A stretch of DNA of 64,000 bases, from assembly GCF_039812505.1 (NCBI RefSeq), contig NZ_JBDIAQ010000004.1, positions 1 to 64,000 of the forward strand, read 5' to 3'. This document shows positions 1 to 7,723 of the stretch, piece by piece. Each line of letters begins with the position of its first letter. Position 1 is the stretch's first letter. The notes beneath the pieces are model-generated. The model ran no database searches, was not told the origin of the DNA, and was given only the letters and a program-made list of their open reading frames with translations. A program made the translations under genes and the position numbers. The DNA comes from Intrasporangium_A sp039812505. GTDB lineage: Bacteria > Actinomycetota > Actinomycetes > Actinomycetales > Dermatophilaceae.

Positions 1-368
1 CCACCGGACCAGCGCTCCCCACCGGACCGGCCCGCCCGGCCGCCGCGCCCGGTGCCGACGCCGCCCCCGGCCCGCCTGCTCGCCCCCCGCGGCCCGACCG
101 TCGCCACGACCCGCCCGTAGGCCGATCTCTCCCGGCCCAGCCTGCGCCAGTGGTCCCGCACGAGGTTGGCGGTCACGGCGTAGAGCCAGGCGTGCGGGTC
201 GTGCACCGCGGCGTGGTCCCGTAGCAGCCGCACGAACGCCTCGGTGGCGAGGTCGTGGCCGAGCTCGCGGTCACCGACCAGCCGCCCGGCCCACCCCGCG
301 AGGGCACCGTAGTGCGCGTCGTAGATCTCCCGTACCGCGCGTTCCCTGTCGCGATCGCCGCTGCGCAT
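1..368 (-). CDS. ECF-family RNA polymerase sigma factor, C-terminal end cut by window edge
   Basis: The gene reads leftward and leaves the window, so only about 122 N-terminal residues are visible. The start ATG at 366-368 follows GGAGG with a 4-nt spacer. Residues 8-75 look like ECF sigma region 2: the stretch REIYDAHYGALAGWAGRLVG, then HDLATEAFVRLLRD, and AWLYAVTANLVRDHWRR, which matches the region 2.3-2.4 helix that melts and reads the -10 box. The visible tail turns into a Gly/Arg/Ser-rich linker that would lead to region 4. It lies 94 bp downstream of a secreted repeat protein, with a strong hairpin between them. Region 4 and any anti-sigma partner lie outside the window. The family call is well supported; the regulon is unknown. 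Confidence 0.8.
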   Translation of the reverse strand, partial: MRSGDRDRERAVREIYDAHYGALAGWAGRLVGDRELGHDLATEAFVRLLRDHAAVHDPHAWLYAVTANLVRDHWRRLGRERSAYGRVVATVGPRGASRRAGGGVGTGRGGRAGRSGGERWSG

Positions 369-404
369 CCGACCTCCGTGGGGGTGGTGGGTCGCGTCGG
401 CGAT

Positions 405-436
405 CGGCCCGTGGACCATTGTCGCTCCACGGGCCG
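405..436 (-). terminator. Perfect 11-bp stem-loop after the secreted repeat protein
   Basis: The arms CGGCCCGTGGA (405-415) and TCCACGGGCCG (426-436) pair perfectly around a 10-nt loop. The hairpin lies 27 bp past the stop of the gene at 463-1215 and 37 bp before the sigma factor start. It has no U-tract, as is common for hairpin terminators in high-GC actinobacteria. It probably separates the transcript of the secreted protein from that of the sigma factor. Confidence 0.6.
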
Positions 437-462
437 ACCGGCGACCGGACGCGACGGGCACG

Positions 463-1215
463 TCAGCGCGTGAACCGGGCCTCGTAGACGGCGTGCCGCT
501 GCCCGTCCTGCTCGGCCGCGTTGCCGACCGCCAGGACCAGGCGACCGCCGTGCAGGTCGTCGTGGTAGGTGACGTACGTCGTCCCGGCCGCCCCGCTCGA
601 GGCGACCCTGCGCCAGTGGCCGCCACCCGGGTCGGCATGACCGAACAGGATGCCGGCCACCTGCACGGTCGCGTAGGTCGCCGCGGCCCGGTGGTCCCCG
701 CGTCCCCAGGCGCGCACGAGACGGTCGGCGTAGGTCACCGGCCCGATCGGGTGCGCCTGCGAGAAGCGCACCGCGTAGGCGGCGTGGTTGCGGCCCTCGC
801 CGAGCAGGACGTCGCTGACGCCGATCGTGACCGTGCCGCCGCGGGCATCGTCGTGGTAGGTGACGTAGATCGTGCCGGCCGCGCCCTGCCAGGAGGTCCG
901 TCGCCAGCTGACCCCGCCGGGGGTGGAGTAGGCGAACAGGGCCCGCGCGACCGACCCGGTCGCGAGCAGGTCGGTCTGTCCCCGGTCCCCGCGACCCCAG
1001 GCCCGCACCAGGATGTCGGCGTAGGCGACCGGGTTCCGCGTCGGCACCGCGGAGGGCGTCGCTGCGCTCGCGACGGCGCTGGCGGGTGCCGCCGGAGCGG
1101 CGGCGTACCCGCCAGCGGTCGGTGTGGCCCCGGTTAGTGCGGCCCCGCTCAGTGTGGCACCGCAGAGGAGCGCGGTGGCGCCGGCGAGGACGAGGGACGG
1201 TGTGCTGGTCTTCAT
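463..1215 (-). CDS. Secreted protein with two tandem ~86-residue repeats, function unknown
   Basis: The protein has 250 residues. ATG at 1213-1215 was chosen because GGGAGG lies 5 nt upstream and the N-terminus is a typical signal peptide (MKTSTPSLVLAGATALLCGA, then Ala-rich to about residue 55). An in-frame ORF extends upstream but lacks these signals. The mature part is two copies of one module. Each starts YAD-LVRAWGRGD, continues with a Phe/Gly-rich stretch, then SW-GAAGT-YVTYHDD, and ends HA-YE/AVRF. The shared GAAGT-YVTYHDD core and the closing F look like a beta-rich fold. No catalytic motif or named family was recognised. It is probably exported by Sec. Its neighbour is an ECF sigma factor, but a hairpin separates them, so a functional link is only suggestive. 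Confidence 0.75.
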   Translation of the reverse strand: MKTSTPSLVLAGATALLCGATLSGAALTGATPTAGGYAAAPAAPASAVASAATPSAVPTRNPVAYADILVRAWGRGDRGQTDLLATGSVARALFAYSTPGGVSWRRTSWQGAAGTIYVTYHDDARGGTVTIGVSDVLLGEGRNHAAYAVRFSQAHPIGPVTYADRLVRAWGRGDHRAAATYATVQVAGILFGHADPGGGHWRRVASSGAAGTTYVTYHDDLHGGRLVLAVGNAAEQDGQRHAVYEARFTR

Positions 1216-1235
1216 GTCGACCTCCCGAGGAACGT

Positions 1236-1252
1236 GGGCGAAGGCTTCGCCC
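1236..1252 (-). terminator. 7-bp GC-rich hairpin between flavin reductase and the secreted protein
   Basis: GGGCGAA (1236-1242) pairs with TTCGCCC (1246-1252) around a 3-nt loop. It lies 50 bp past the stop of the flavin reductase and 21 bp before the ATG of the secreted protein. It could end the long rib-his transcript or sit in the leader of the secreted protein. There is no U-tract, so the terminator role is uncertain. Confidence 0.4.
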
Positions 1253-1301
1253 CAACCCTTGAGACGCCGATGCGGGCAGGCCGGTTGGGTACCGGTCGGG
1301 C

Positions 1302-1892
1302 TCACCCCCAGAAGTCGTCCCAGCCGCCGGTCACCTCGACCCGGGCGGAGGAGCGCACCCGCTCGGTGACCGCGAACCGTCCCCGGTAGAACAGCAGCGG
1401 GCGGCCCGGCTGCACCAGCTCGAGACCTTGGACCCGTCCGACGACGACGTCGTGGTCACCGCCGGCGTGCACCGCGTCCACGGCGCAGTGCACCCGGGCC
1501 AGGACGTCCGGCAGGGCGGGGGCGTGGTACGCGGACAGGCGCCAGTCGAGGTTCTCGAAACGGGCCCCGGTCGGGGACCCGAAGCGGTCGACGATGTCCT
1601 GCTGGTCGTGGCGCAGGATGTTGACGCAGAACGTGCCTGTGTCGCGGATCCGCGGCCACGACCGCCCCCGGTGGTCGGCGCAGAAGAGCACGAGCGGGGG
1701 ATCGAGCGAGACCGAGGTGAAGGACTGGCAGGCGAACCCGACCGGCCGGCGATCGCCGTCCAGGCCCGTCACGACGGTGACCCCGGTCGCGAAATGGCCC
1801 AGGACGTGGCGCATCCGGTCGGGATCGGGACGGGTTCCCGGGGCCGGTGGTTCGGACGCGGCGTGGTCGCGGTCGGCCTCGCCGCGGCTCAC
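1302..1892 (-). CDS. Flavin reductase-like (FMN-binding split-barrel) protein
   Basis: The protein has 196 residues and resembles the HpaC/NtaB flavin reductase family, which uses NAD(P)H to reduce FMN or FAD for two-component monooxygenases. Diagnostic stretches are RHVLGHFATGVTVVTG (residues 26-41), VGFACQSFTSVSLDPPLVLF with the conserved S-x-DPPLV, and the later GDHDVVVGRV with the conserved GDHD. The GTG start overlaps the stop of the PH-domain gene by 4 bp (GTGA), so the two are translationally coupled. It ends the transcript that includes hisG. It could supply reduced flavin to a monooxygenase, but none is next to it; the luciferase-like enzyme at 17420-18418 is one candidate partner. 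Confidence 0.85.
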   Translation of the reverse strand: MSRGEADRDHAASEPPAPGTRPDPDRMRHVLGHFATGVTVVTGLDGDRRPVGFACQSFTSVSLDPPLVLFCADHRGRSWPRIRDTGTFCVNILRHDQQDIVDRFGSPTGARFENLDWRLSAYHAPALPDVLARVHCAVDAVHAGGDHDVVVGRVQGLELVQPGRPLLFYRGRFAVTERVRSSARVEVTGGWDDFWG

Positions 1893-2395
1893 CGGGCGCC
1901 CCCGTCGACCTCGGGACCGGACGGCTCACCGAGCGCCTCCACCAGCGCGGCGAGCCGGGACGCCTCGTGCTCGGCGAAGGCCCCGTCGGCCTTCTGGATC
2001 GCCATCACCGCCACGGTGTCGAGGTCGTCGAGATCGAGGGTGACCCAGGGGGCTCCGCCGCCGAACTGGACCGACACGATCTGGGCCCACTCCAGGTGCC
2101 GGGTGACCACCAGGTTGCGCACGACCAGGCCGGCGCGGCTCGGCACCGCGCGAAGCGACGCGTAACGCCAGGCGAGCAGCGCGATCAGCACGCCGATCGC
2201 GAAGAACATCAGCCGGTCCACCGTGCTCCAGATCGCGTTGCCCGCCACGGTCGGCAGCAGCACCGCGAGCACGCCGAAGAGCACGAGCGAGCCCCACACG
2301 ATCCCGAGGGCGACCAGCCGCCCCCGACGCGGGCGGAACAGCGCGAACGCCTCCGCGGAGCCGGACGCGCCGGGCCCACTCGCCGGGTCGGTCAC
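1889..2395 (-). CDS. PH-domain-containing membrane protein
   Basis: The protein has 168 residues with two hydrophobic segments at about residues 28-50 and 60-77 (LVALGIVWGSLVLFGVLAVL and MFFAIGVLIALLAW). A small beta-rich domain follows, with VPSRAGLVVRNLVVTRHLEW and VSVQFGGGAPWVTLDLDD, as in the actinobacterial PH-domain proteins commonly encoded beside hisG. It starts at GTG 2393-2395, 3 bp after the hisG stop. Location next to hisG is conserved in many actinobacteria, but no histidine-pathway role is known. It is an inner-membrane protein of unknown function. Confidence 0.75.
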   Translation of the reverse strand: MTDPASGPGASGSAEAFALFRPRRGRLVALGIVWGSLVLFGVLAVLLPTVAGNAIWSTVDRLMFFAIGVLIALLAWRYASLRAVPSRAGLVVRNLVVTRHLEWAQIVSVQFGGGAPWVTLDLDDLDTVAVMAIQKADGAFAEHEASRLAALVEALGEPSGPEVDGGAR

Positions 2396-2398
2396 GGC

Positions 2399-3244
2399 TC
2401 AGAGCCGGCAGGCGGCGATGTCGGTGACCAGGATCGCCCGCGCGCCCAGCTCGTAGAGCTGGTCCATGACCCGGTTGCGGCCGTACCGCGGCACCATCGC
2501 CCGCACCGCGACCCAGTCCTCGTCCTGCAACGGCGAGACCGTCGGCGACTCGAGCCCGGGGGTCAGCCCGGTGGCCCGGTCGATCAGCTCCCTGGGGCAG
2601 TCGTAGTCGAGCATCACGTAGGTCCGCGCCGTGCGCACCCCGGTCAGCCGTCGTTCCAGCACGTCGACGGCGACCTCGCGCCCGGGCCGGTTGCCCTTGA
2701 TCAGCACCGCCTCGGAGTGCAGGATCGGGTCGCCGAAGGCCGCCAGGCCCTGGGCGCGCAGGGTCGTGCCGGTCTCGACCACGTCGGCGATGACGTCGGC
2801 CACGCCGAGGGTGATCGCGTTCTCCACGGCGCCGTCGAGCCGTACCACGTCGGCGTTGATCCCCCGGTCGGCCAGGTCCTTGGACACCAGCCCGGGGAAG
2901 GACGTCGCGACCCGCTTGCCCTCGATGTCGCCCACCGACGCGGCCAGTCCCGGCTTGGCGGCATACCGGAAGGTCGAGACGCCGAAGCCCAGGGTCATCA
3001 GCTCGATGGCGTCGACCCCCGCGTCGAGCAGCAGGTCGCGGCCGGTGATGCCGGCATCGACGGTCCCGGCGCCGACGTAGACGGCGATGTCGCGCGGGCG
3101 CAGGTAGAAGAACTCGACCTCGTTGTCCGGGTCGGTGACGAACAGCTCCTTGGGCTCGCGGCGGGTCCGGTAGCCCGCCTCGCGCAGCATCTCGATGCTC
3201 GACTCGGACAGGGAGCCCTTGTTGGGCACGGCAATTCGTAGCAT
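2399..3244 (-). CDS. hisG: ATP phosphoribosyltransferase (long form)
   Basis: HisG condenses ATP with PRPP, the first and feedback-inhibited step of histidine synthesis. The 281-residue length matches the long form, which has its own C-terminal regulatory domain and needs no HisZ. The N-terminus MLRIAVPNKGSLSE is diagnostic. Also visible are AGITGRDLLLD and DIVETGTTLRAQGL (read here as DVVETGTTLRAQGL), which is the PRPP-binding loop. The C-terminal part ends with MVPRYGRNRVMDQLYELGAR. It lies 9 bp after hisE, so the two steps that start the pathway are co-transcribed. Confidence 0.97.
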   Translation of the reverse strand: MLRIAVPNKGSLSESSIEMLREAGYRTRREPKELFVTDPDNEVEFFYLRPRDIAVYVGAGTVDAGITGRDLLLDAGVDAIELMTLGFGVSTFRYAAKPGLAASVGDIEGKRVATSFPGLVSKDLADRGINADVVRLDGAVENAITLGVADVIADVVETGTTLRAQGLAAFGDPILHSEAVLIKGNRPGREVAVDVLERRLTGVRTARTYVMLDYDCPRELIDRATGLTPGLESPTVSPLQDEDWVAVRAMVPRYGRNRVMDQLYELGARAILVTDIAACRL

Positions 3245-3253
3245 CGGTCGACC

Positions 3254-3517
3254 TCAGAGGTGGGTGTAGACGTCGTCCAAGGTGATGCCCTTGGCGATCA
3301 TGAGGACCTGGACGTGGTAGAGCAGCTGGCTGATCTCCGCAGCCGTCTCGGTGTGGGACTGGTACTCCGCGGCCATCCAGACCTCGGCCGCCTCCTCGAC
3401 GATCTTCTTGCCGATCGCGTGGACGCCCGCGTCGAGGGCGCGCGCCGTGGCGGAGCCCTCCGGTCGGGTGGCGGCCCGGTCGGCCAGCTGCGCGTACAGC
3501 TGCTCAAAGCTCTTCAC
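3254..3517 (-). CDS. hisE: Phosphoribosyl-ATP pyrophosphatase
   Basis: This 87-residue protein is the all-helical MazG-like HisE, which hydrolyses phosphoribosyl-ATP, the HisG product, to phosphoribosyl-AMP. Diagnostic residues are KKIVEEAAEVWMAA with the acidic metal-binding EEAAE motif, and ETAAEISQLLYHVQVLM. The start is GTG at 3515-3517. There is no Shine-Dalgarno sequence, but a TAGGCT box lies 8 nt upstream, so the mRNA is probably leaderless. hisG follows after 9 bp. Confidence 0.95.
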   Translation of the reverse strand: MKSFEQLYAQLADRAATRPEGSATARALDAGVHAIGKKIVEEAAEVWMAAEYQSHTETAAEISQLLYHVQVLMIAKGITLDDVYTHL

Positions 3518-3525
3518 GGGGTCAC

Positions 3526-3531
3526 AGCCTA
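3526..3531 (-). promoter_or_regulatory. Candidate -10 box (TAGGCT) for leaderless hisE mRNA
   Basis: TAGGCT lies 8 nt before the hisE GTG and no ribosome-binding site is visible. The match to the TANNNT rule for actinobacterial sigma-A promoters suggests that transcription starts at or next to the start codon. No convincing -35 box is seen. The position separates the his pair from the rib operon, which ends at 3562. Confidence 0.5.
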
Positions 3532-3561
3532 ACGAGGCGTATGCCGCTCACGACCGTCGGT

Positions 3562-4053
3562 TCACGCCGTGACCGGCGCCGCGGGCCGGGTGCGCGCCCC
3601 GCGCAGCGCGGCGACGGTCGCGACCGCGGCGGTGGCGGCCTCGTGCCCCTTGTCCTCCACCGAGCCGGGCAGGCCCGCCCGGTCGAGGGCCTGCTGCTCG
3701 TCGTCGCAGGTCAGCACGCCGAAGCCGACCGGGGTGCCGGTGCCGGTCGCCACCTGCGTGAGGCCGACGGTGGCGGCCTGGCAGACGTACTCGAAGTGCG
3801 GCGTGCCGCCGCGGATGACGACGCCGAGCGCGACGAGCGCGTCGTAGCGGGGTGCGAGGGTGGCGCAGGCCACGGGCAGCTCGAAGGTGCCGGGTACCCG
3901 GACCACGTCGACGTCCGTGACCCCGGCGTCGGCCAGGCCCCGGCGGGCCCCGTCGAGCAGCCCGGCCATGACCCGCTCGTGCCACCGGGCGGCGACGACC
4001 GCGACGCGCAGCCCGCGGCCGTCCGCCGAGATCTCGGGGGCGCCGGCCTTCAT
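3562..4053 (-). CDS. ribH: 6,7-dimethyl-8-ribityllumazine synthase
   Basis: The 163-residue protein condenses 5-amino-6-ribitylaminouracil with 3,4-dihydroxy-2-butanone 4-phosphate, the penultimate step of riboflavin synthesis. Typical motifs are VAVVAARWHERVM near the N-terminus, VPGTFELPVA, ALGVVIRGGTPHFEYVC with the catalytic His region, and PVGFGVLTCDDEQQALDRAG. It is the last gene of the rib operon. Its ATG overlaps the ribBA stop by 4 bp, so translation is coupled. Family members form large pentameric or icosahedral shells. Confidence 0.97.
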   Translation of the reverse strand: MKAGAPEISADGRGLRVAVVAARWHERVMAGLLDGARRGLADAGVTDVDVVRVPGTFELPVACATLAPRYDALVALGVVIRGGTPHFEYVCQAATVGLTQVATGTGTPVGFGVLTCDDEQQALDRAGLPGSVEDKGHEAATAAVATVAALRGARTRPAAPVTA

Positions 4054-5276
4054 GCCGTCTCCTCGTCGCTGTGGTCGAGGACCAGGTCGTGGCCCATCCG
4101 GTCGCGTTTCGTCTCGAGGTAGCGCTCGTTCTCGGCGCTGACCCCGGTCTGGAGCCGCTCGACGGCCACGACGTCGACGCCGTGCGCCCGCAGCGCCGCC
4201 ACCTTGCGGGGGTTGTTGGTCAGCAGCACGACGTGGCGCACCCCGAGGTCGTGCAGGATCGCGATGGGCGCGATGTACTCGCGGGCGTCGACGGGCAGCC
4301 CGAGCGCGGTCTGGGCGTCGACCGTGTCGGCGCCGCGGTCCTGCTCGGCGTACGCGCGCAGCTTGTCGACCAGCCCGACGCCACGGCCCTCGTGGCCGCC
4401 GACGTAGACCACCACGCCGCCCTCTCGTCCCACCCGCGCGAGCGAGGCCTGCAGCTGCGGGCCGCAGTCGCAGCGCAGGGAGCCGAACGCGTCACCGGTC
4501 AGGCACTCGGAGTGCAGCCGGGTCAGCACCGGCCCGCGTCCCAGCCCTCGGGGGCTGACCAGGGCGACGTGCTCCTCGCCGGTGAAGGTGTCCCGGTACC
4601 CGTGGACGGTGAAGGTGCCGTGCCGGGTCGGGATGCGGGTGGTCGCCAGCCGCTCGACGCGGTCGTGGCGGCGGCGCCACTCGATCAGCGCCTCGATGGT
4701 CAGCACGGGCAGACCGTGTGCGCGGCCGAGGTCGAGCACCGCGTCGTAGCGCATCATCGCGCCGTCGTCGTGCACGAGCTCGCCGATGACGCCGACCGGC
4801 GGCAGGCCGGCCAGCCGGGCCAGGTCGGTGGCCGCCTCGGTGTGTCCCGGCCGGGCGAAGACCCCGCCGGCCCGGGCCCGCAGCGGGAGCACGTGGCCGG
4901 GCCGCACCAGGTCGGCCGGCTCGCTCGCCGGGTCGGCCAGCACCTGGACGGTACGGGTGCGGTCCGCCGCGCTGATGCCGGTGGTCACGCCTTGGGCCGC
5001 GTCGACCGAGACGGTGTAGGCGGTGCGCAGCGGGTCCCGGTTGTCGGCGACCATCAGCGGCAGCTCGAGCCGGTCGGCGACCGCGGCGGTCATCGGCGCG
5101 CACAGGTAGCCCGACGAGTGCCGGATCGTCCAGGCCAGCCAGTTGCCGGTGGCGGTGGCGGCGGCCAGCACGACGTCGCCCTCGTTCTCCCGGTCGGCCG
5201 AGTCGAGGACCAGGACCGGGCGTCCCTGCCGCAGGGCCTGCAGGGCGTCCTCGACGGTGGCCAGCTCCCCGGTCAT
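4050..5276 (-). CDS. ribBA: Bifunctional DHBP synthase / GTP cyclohydrolase II
   Basis: The protein has 408 residues and both halves look intact. The N-terminal half (about 1-205) makes 3,4-dihydroxy-2-butanone 4-phosphate from ribulose 5-phosphate; DRENEGDVV and HTEAATDLARLAG carry the metal-binding Glu and His. The C-terminal half (about 210-408) opens GTP; it has the zinc ligands in LHSECLTGDAFGSLRCDCG, then GHEGRGVGL and TNNPRKVAALRAHG. It is coupled to ribE upstream and ribH downstream by 4-bp overlaps. The ribulose 5-phosphate substrate links it to rpe, just upstream of the operon. Confidence 0.97.
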   Translation of the reverse strand: MTGELATVEDALQALRQGRPVLVLDSADRENEGDVVLAAATATGNWLAWTIRHSSGYLCAPMTAAVADRLELPLMVADNRDPLRTAYTVSVDAAQGVTTGISAADRTRTVQVLADPASEPADLVRPGHVLPLRARAGGVFARPGHTEAATDLARLAGLPPVGVIGELVHDDGAMMRYDAVLDLGRAHGLPVLTIEALIEWRRRHDRVERLATTRIPTRHGTFTVHGYRDTFTGEEHVALVSPRGLGRGPVLTRLHSECLTGDAFGSLRCDCGPQLQASLARVGREGGVVVYVGGHEGRGVGLVDKLRAYAEQDRGADTVDAQTALGLPVDAREYIAPIAILHDLGVRHVVLLTNNPRKVAALRAHGVDVVAVERLQTGVSAENERYLETKRDRMGHDLVLDHSDEETA

Positions 5277-5896
5277 GACCGCACCCCCGTCGCGGTGCCG
5301 GCCGGCTCTCGCGCGGACAGCAGCCGCTCGACGTACTTGGCCAGGACGTCGACCTCGATGTTGACGAGGTCACCGACCTGCTTGCGGCCCAGGGTCGTCA
5401 GCTCCAGCGTCGTCGGGATCAGGGAGACCGAGAAACCGTCGTCGCGCACCCCGGTCACCGTCAGGCTCACCCCGTCGACCGTGACCGAGCCCTTCTCCGC
5501 CACATACCTGGCGAGCCCCGGGTCGAGGCCGAACGCGACGTCCTCCCAACGCTCCCCCGCGGTCCGCGCGGTGACGACCGCGGTGCCGTCGACGTGGCCC
5601 TGCACGACGTGGCCCCCGAACCGGCCGTCGGCCGGCATGGCGCGCTCCAGGTTGACCCGGTCGCCCGGGGCGAGGGCGCCGAGCGAGCTGCGCCGCAGGG
5701 TCTCGGCCATGACGTCGACCGTGAAACCCGACGTGTCGTGGTCGGTCACGGTCAGGCACACCCCGTTGACGGCGATCGAGGACCCCCGCACGGCATCGGG
5801 GACGACACCCGGTCCCTCGATCCGCACGACCGCGGAGTCGTGCCCCCGGTCGACCCGGGTGACCGTGCCGAGCTCCTCGACGATTCCGGTGAACAT
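5273..5896 (-). CDS. ribE: Riboflavin synthase (alpha chain type)
   Basis: This 207-residue enzyme dismutates two molecules of 6,7-dimethyl-8-ribityllumazine to riboflavin and the pyrimidine precursor. It shows the usual internal duplication. The N-terminus MFTGIVEELGTV begins the first barrel, with VNGVCLTVT at about 44-52. The second barrel has KGSVTVDGVSLTVTGV. GGHVVQGHVDGTA lies at the domain junction. It starts 2 bp after ribD and overlaps ribBA by 4 bp. Confidence 0.97.
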   Translation of the reverse strand: MFTGIVEELGTVTRVDRGHDSAVVRIEGPGVVPDAVRGSSIAVNGVCLTVTDHDTSGFTVDVMAETLRRSSLGALAPGDRVNLERAMPADGRFGGHVVQGHVDGTAVVTARTAGERWEDVAFGLDPGLARYVAEKGSVTVDGVSLTVTGVRDDGFSVSLIPTTLELTTLGRKQVGDLVNIEVDVLAKYVERLLSAREPAGTATGVRS

Positions 5897-5898
5897 CG

Positions 5899-6903
5899 CT
5901 ACTCCTTCGCGACAGCGTGGATGCGCACGTCATACCCGATCACGCGCACGTCATTGATCCGCAGCCGGCGGATCCCGGCCATGGTGGTGATGCCGAGGTC
6001 TCCCACGGCGGGCGTGCCCGCGCCGAGCAGCGCGGGTGCCAGGTAGGCATAGACCTCGTCGACCAGCTCGCTGCGCACGAACGCCGCCGCCAGCGTCGGC
6101 CCGCCCTCGAGCCAGACGTCGCGGATCCCCTTGTCCCACAGCGCCGCCAGTGCCGCGGCCGGATCGTGGGTCGGCAGCACCTGCAGCGCACCGGGCCCGT
6201 CCGCGACGCGGGCGCCGGCCGGCACCGGCCGCAGCCCCATCACAGCGCGCAGCGGCTGGCGGGGCAGCGGCCGGTCGTCGAGGTCGCGCACGGTCAGTCG
6301 CGGGTCGTCGGCCAGCACCGTGCCGGTGCCGACCAGCACGGCGTCGCGGGCCGCCCGCAGCCGGTGCACGTCGGCCCGCGCCTGCTCGCCGGTGACCCAC
6401 CGGCTGGTGCCGTCGGCGGCGGCACTGCGACCGTCGAGGGTCGCCGCGAACTTCCAGGTCACCAGCGGCCGGCCGAGCCGGACGGTGCGGGCCCACCGCT
6501 CGTTCAGGGCCTCCGCGGCGGCCGCGCAACAGCCGCCGAGGACGCGCACCCCGGCGCGTCGCAACACCCGGGTCCCGCCGGCCGCCGCCGGGTTGGGGTC
6601 GGACTGCGCGTAGACGACCGCCTCCACGCCGGCGGCCACGAGCGCGTCGGCGCACGGGCCGGTGCGGCCGGTGTGGGCACACGGCTCCAGCGTCACGTAG
6701 GCGGTGCAGCCGCGGGCGCGCTCGCCGGCCCGGGTCAGGGCGGCCACCTCGGCGTGGGGGGTGCCGGCTCCGGCGTGGACCCCCTCCGCGACGACCTGGC
6801 CGGCCCGGTCGACCAGCACGCAGCCGACCCGCGGGTTCGGGTCCGGCCAGCGTCCTCGCTCCGCGAGCTCGAGCGCACGCTGCATCCACCGGGTGTCGGG
6901 CAT
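5899..6903 (-). CDS. ribD: Bifunctional diaminohydroxyphosphoribosylaminopyrimidine deaminase / reductase
   Basis: The protein has 334 residues. The N-terminal cytidine-deaminase-like domain carries the zinc site: GAGTPHAEVAAL, then VTLEPCAHTGRTGPCADAL. The C-terminal reductase domain starts near residue 145 with VTWKFAATLDGRSAA and has WLEGGPTLAAAFV. ATG at 6901-6903 gives the normal N-terminus MPDTRWMQRALELAERG. A GTG at 6910-6912 is in frame and overlaps the ribM stop as GTGA, a coupling used often in this genome, so the start could be three codons earlier. Its product path yields 5-amino-6-ribitylaminouracil, which is also a substrate of FbiC, encoded 3 kb away. Confidence 0.96.
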   Translation of the reverse strand: MPDTRWMQRALELAERGRWPDPNPRVGCVLVDRAGQVVAEGVHAGAGTPHAEVAALTRAGERARGCTAYVTLEPCAHTGRTGPCADALVAAGVEAVVYAQSDPNPAAAGGTRVLRRAGVRVLGGCCAAAAEALNERWARTVRLGRPLVTWKFAATLDGRSAAADGTSRWVTGEQARADVHRLRAARDAVLVGTGTVLADDPRLTVRDLDDRPLPRQPLRAVMGLRPVPAGARVADGPGALQVLPTHDPAAALAALWDKGIRDVWLEGGPTLAAAFVRSELVDEVYAYLAPALLGAGTPAVGDLGITTMAGIRRLRINDVRVIGYDVRIHAVAKE

Positions 6904-6908
6904 CGTGG

Positions 6909-7619
6909 TCACGCCAACCGCGCGGCTTCCGGTTCGCGGCTCGGACGCTCGGCCCGGGAGGCGCGCAGCCAGACCACGAAGCCGTAGATCACGAAGACCG
7001 AGTAGACGGCGTACAGCACGGCCGTCGGCAGGTAGCCGGAGTGCACGAGCAGCGGCACGCCGACGAGGTCGACGGCGATCCAGCAGAGCCAGAACTCGTT
7101 CCAGCCGCGCGCCATCGCATAGGTCGCGACCATCGAGCCGATGAAGATCCACGCGTCGCACCAGTAGTACCACCGCGGGGCCGGCCAGCCGGCGCCGATG
7201 GTGGCGAACACCCACTGCACCACGGCGACGCCGACGACCCATACGAGCGCCATGCCGAGCCGTTCCCGAGCGGTCGCCCACCGGGGCGTGATCGCTGGTC
7301 TGGACCGGTCCCGTCCGTCCTCGCGCTGGACCTGTCGCCAGCGCCACCAGCCGTAGACGCTGGTCAGGATGAAGAAGATCTGTCGCCCGGACTGCCCGAA
7401 CAACGGTGCGCGCCCGTCCGGGATGTCGAAGGTCACCGTGATGTAGACGAAGAAGAGCAGGACGTTGCCGATGATCCCGACCGGCCAGGCCCAGACCCGC
7501 CGGAGCAGGCCGCCGACCGCCGAGCCGAGGCCGAAGAGCACCCCGACCAGCTCGAGCCAGTGCAGCTGGTAGCCGCCGATCGGGATGCTGGCCTCGTAGA
7601 GCCAGCGCAGCACGTCCAT
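6909..7619 (-). CDS. ribM: RibM/PnuX riboflavin transporter (PnuC family)
   Basis: This 236-residue membrane protein of the PnuC family has about seven hydrophobic segments. Family features include VWAWPVGIIGNVLLFFVYI and WWRWRQVQRED after segment three, and GVPLLVHSGYLPTAVLYAVY near the end. PnuC proteins usually import nicotinamide riboside, but members directly under an FMN riboswitch and in front of rib genes are the riboflavin importers RibM/PnuX. Here it is the first gene after the riboswitch, and GAGGAGG lies 5 nt before the ATG. Riboflavin is therefore the likely substrate. Its stop abuts the ribD start. Confidence 0.88.
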   Translation of the reverse strand: MDVLRWLYEASIPIGGYQLHWLELVGVLFGLGSAVGGLLRRVWAWPVGIIGNVLLFFVYITVTFDIPDGRAPLFGQSGRQIFFILTSVYGWWRWRQVQREDGRDRSRPAITPRWATARERLGMALVWVVGVAVVQWVFATIGAGWPAPRWYYWCDAWIFIGSMVATYAMARGWNEFWLCWIAVDLVGVPLLVHSGYLPTAVLYAVYSVFVIYGFVVWLRASRAERPSREPEAARLA

Positions 7620-7691
7620 CTGGTCCTCCTCGGTGTCCGGTCGAATGCTGGGCCGAGATCCGGGGGAGGCACCATGGTGACGACGCCCGCG

Positions 7692-7708
7692 CCGGTCCGC
7701 CGGACCGG
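7692..7708 (-). promoter_or_regulatory. Hairpin in the FMN riboswitch expression platform
   Basis: CCGGTCC (7692-7698) and GGACCGG (7702-7708) form a 7-bp stem with a 3-nt loop, 15 bp downstream of the aptamer. It lies 70 bp before the ribM ribosome-binding site. It is placed as a terminator or anti-sequestor stem would be, but no U-tract follows. Whether control is transcriptional or translational cannot be decided from sequence. Confidence 0.4.
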
Positions 7709-7723
7709 GGCTGACGCCACCTC

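Noticed and set aside
1302..1892. Flavin reductase as a certain partner of the luciferase-like enzyme at 17420-18418
   Set aside because: They are 15 kb apart in different operons, and the neighbouring fbiC and fgd favour F420 as cofactor.
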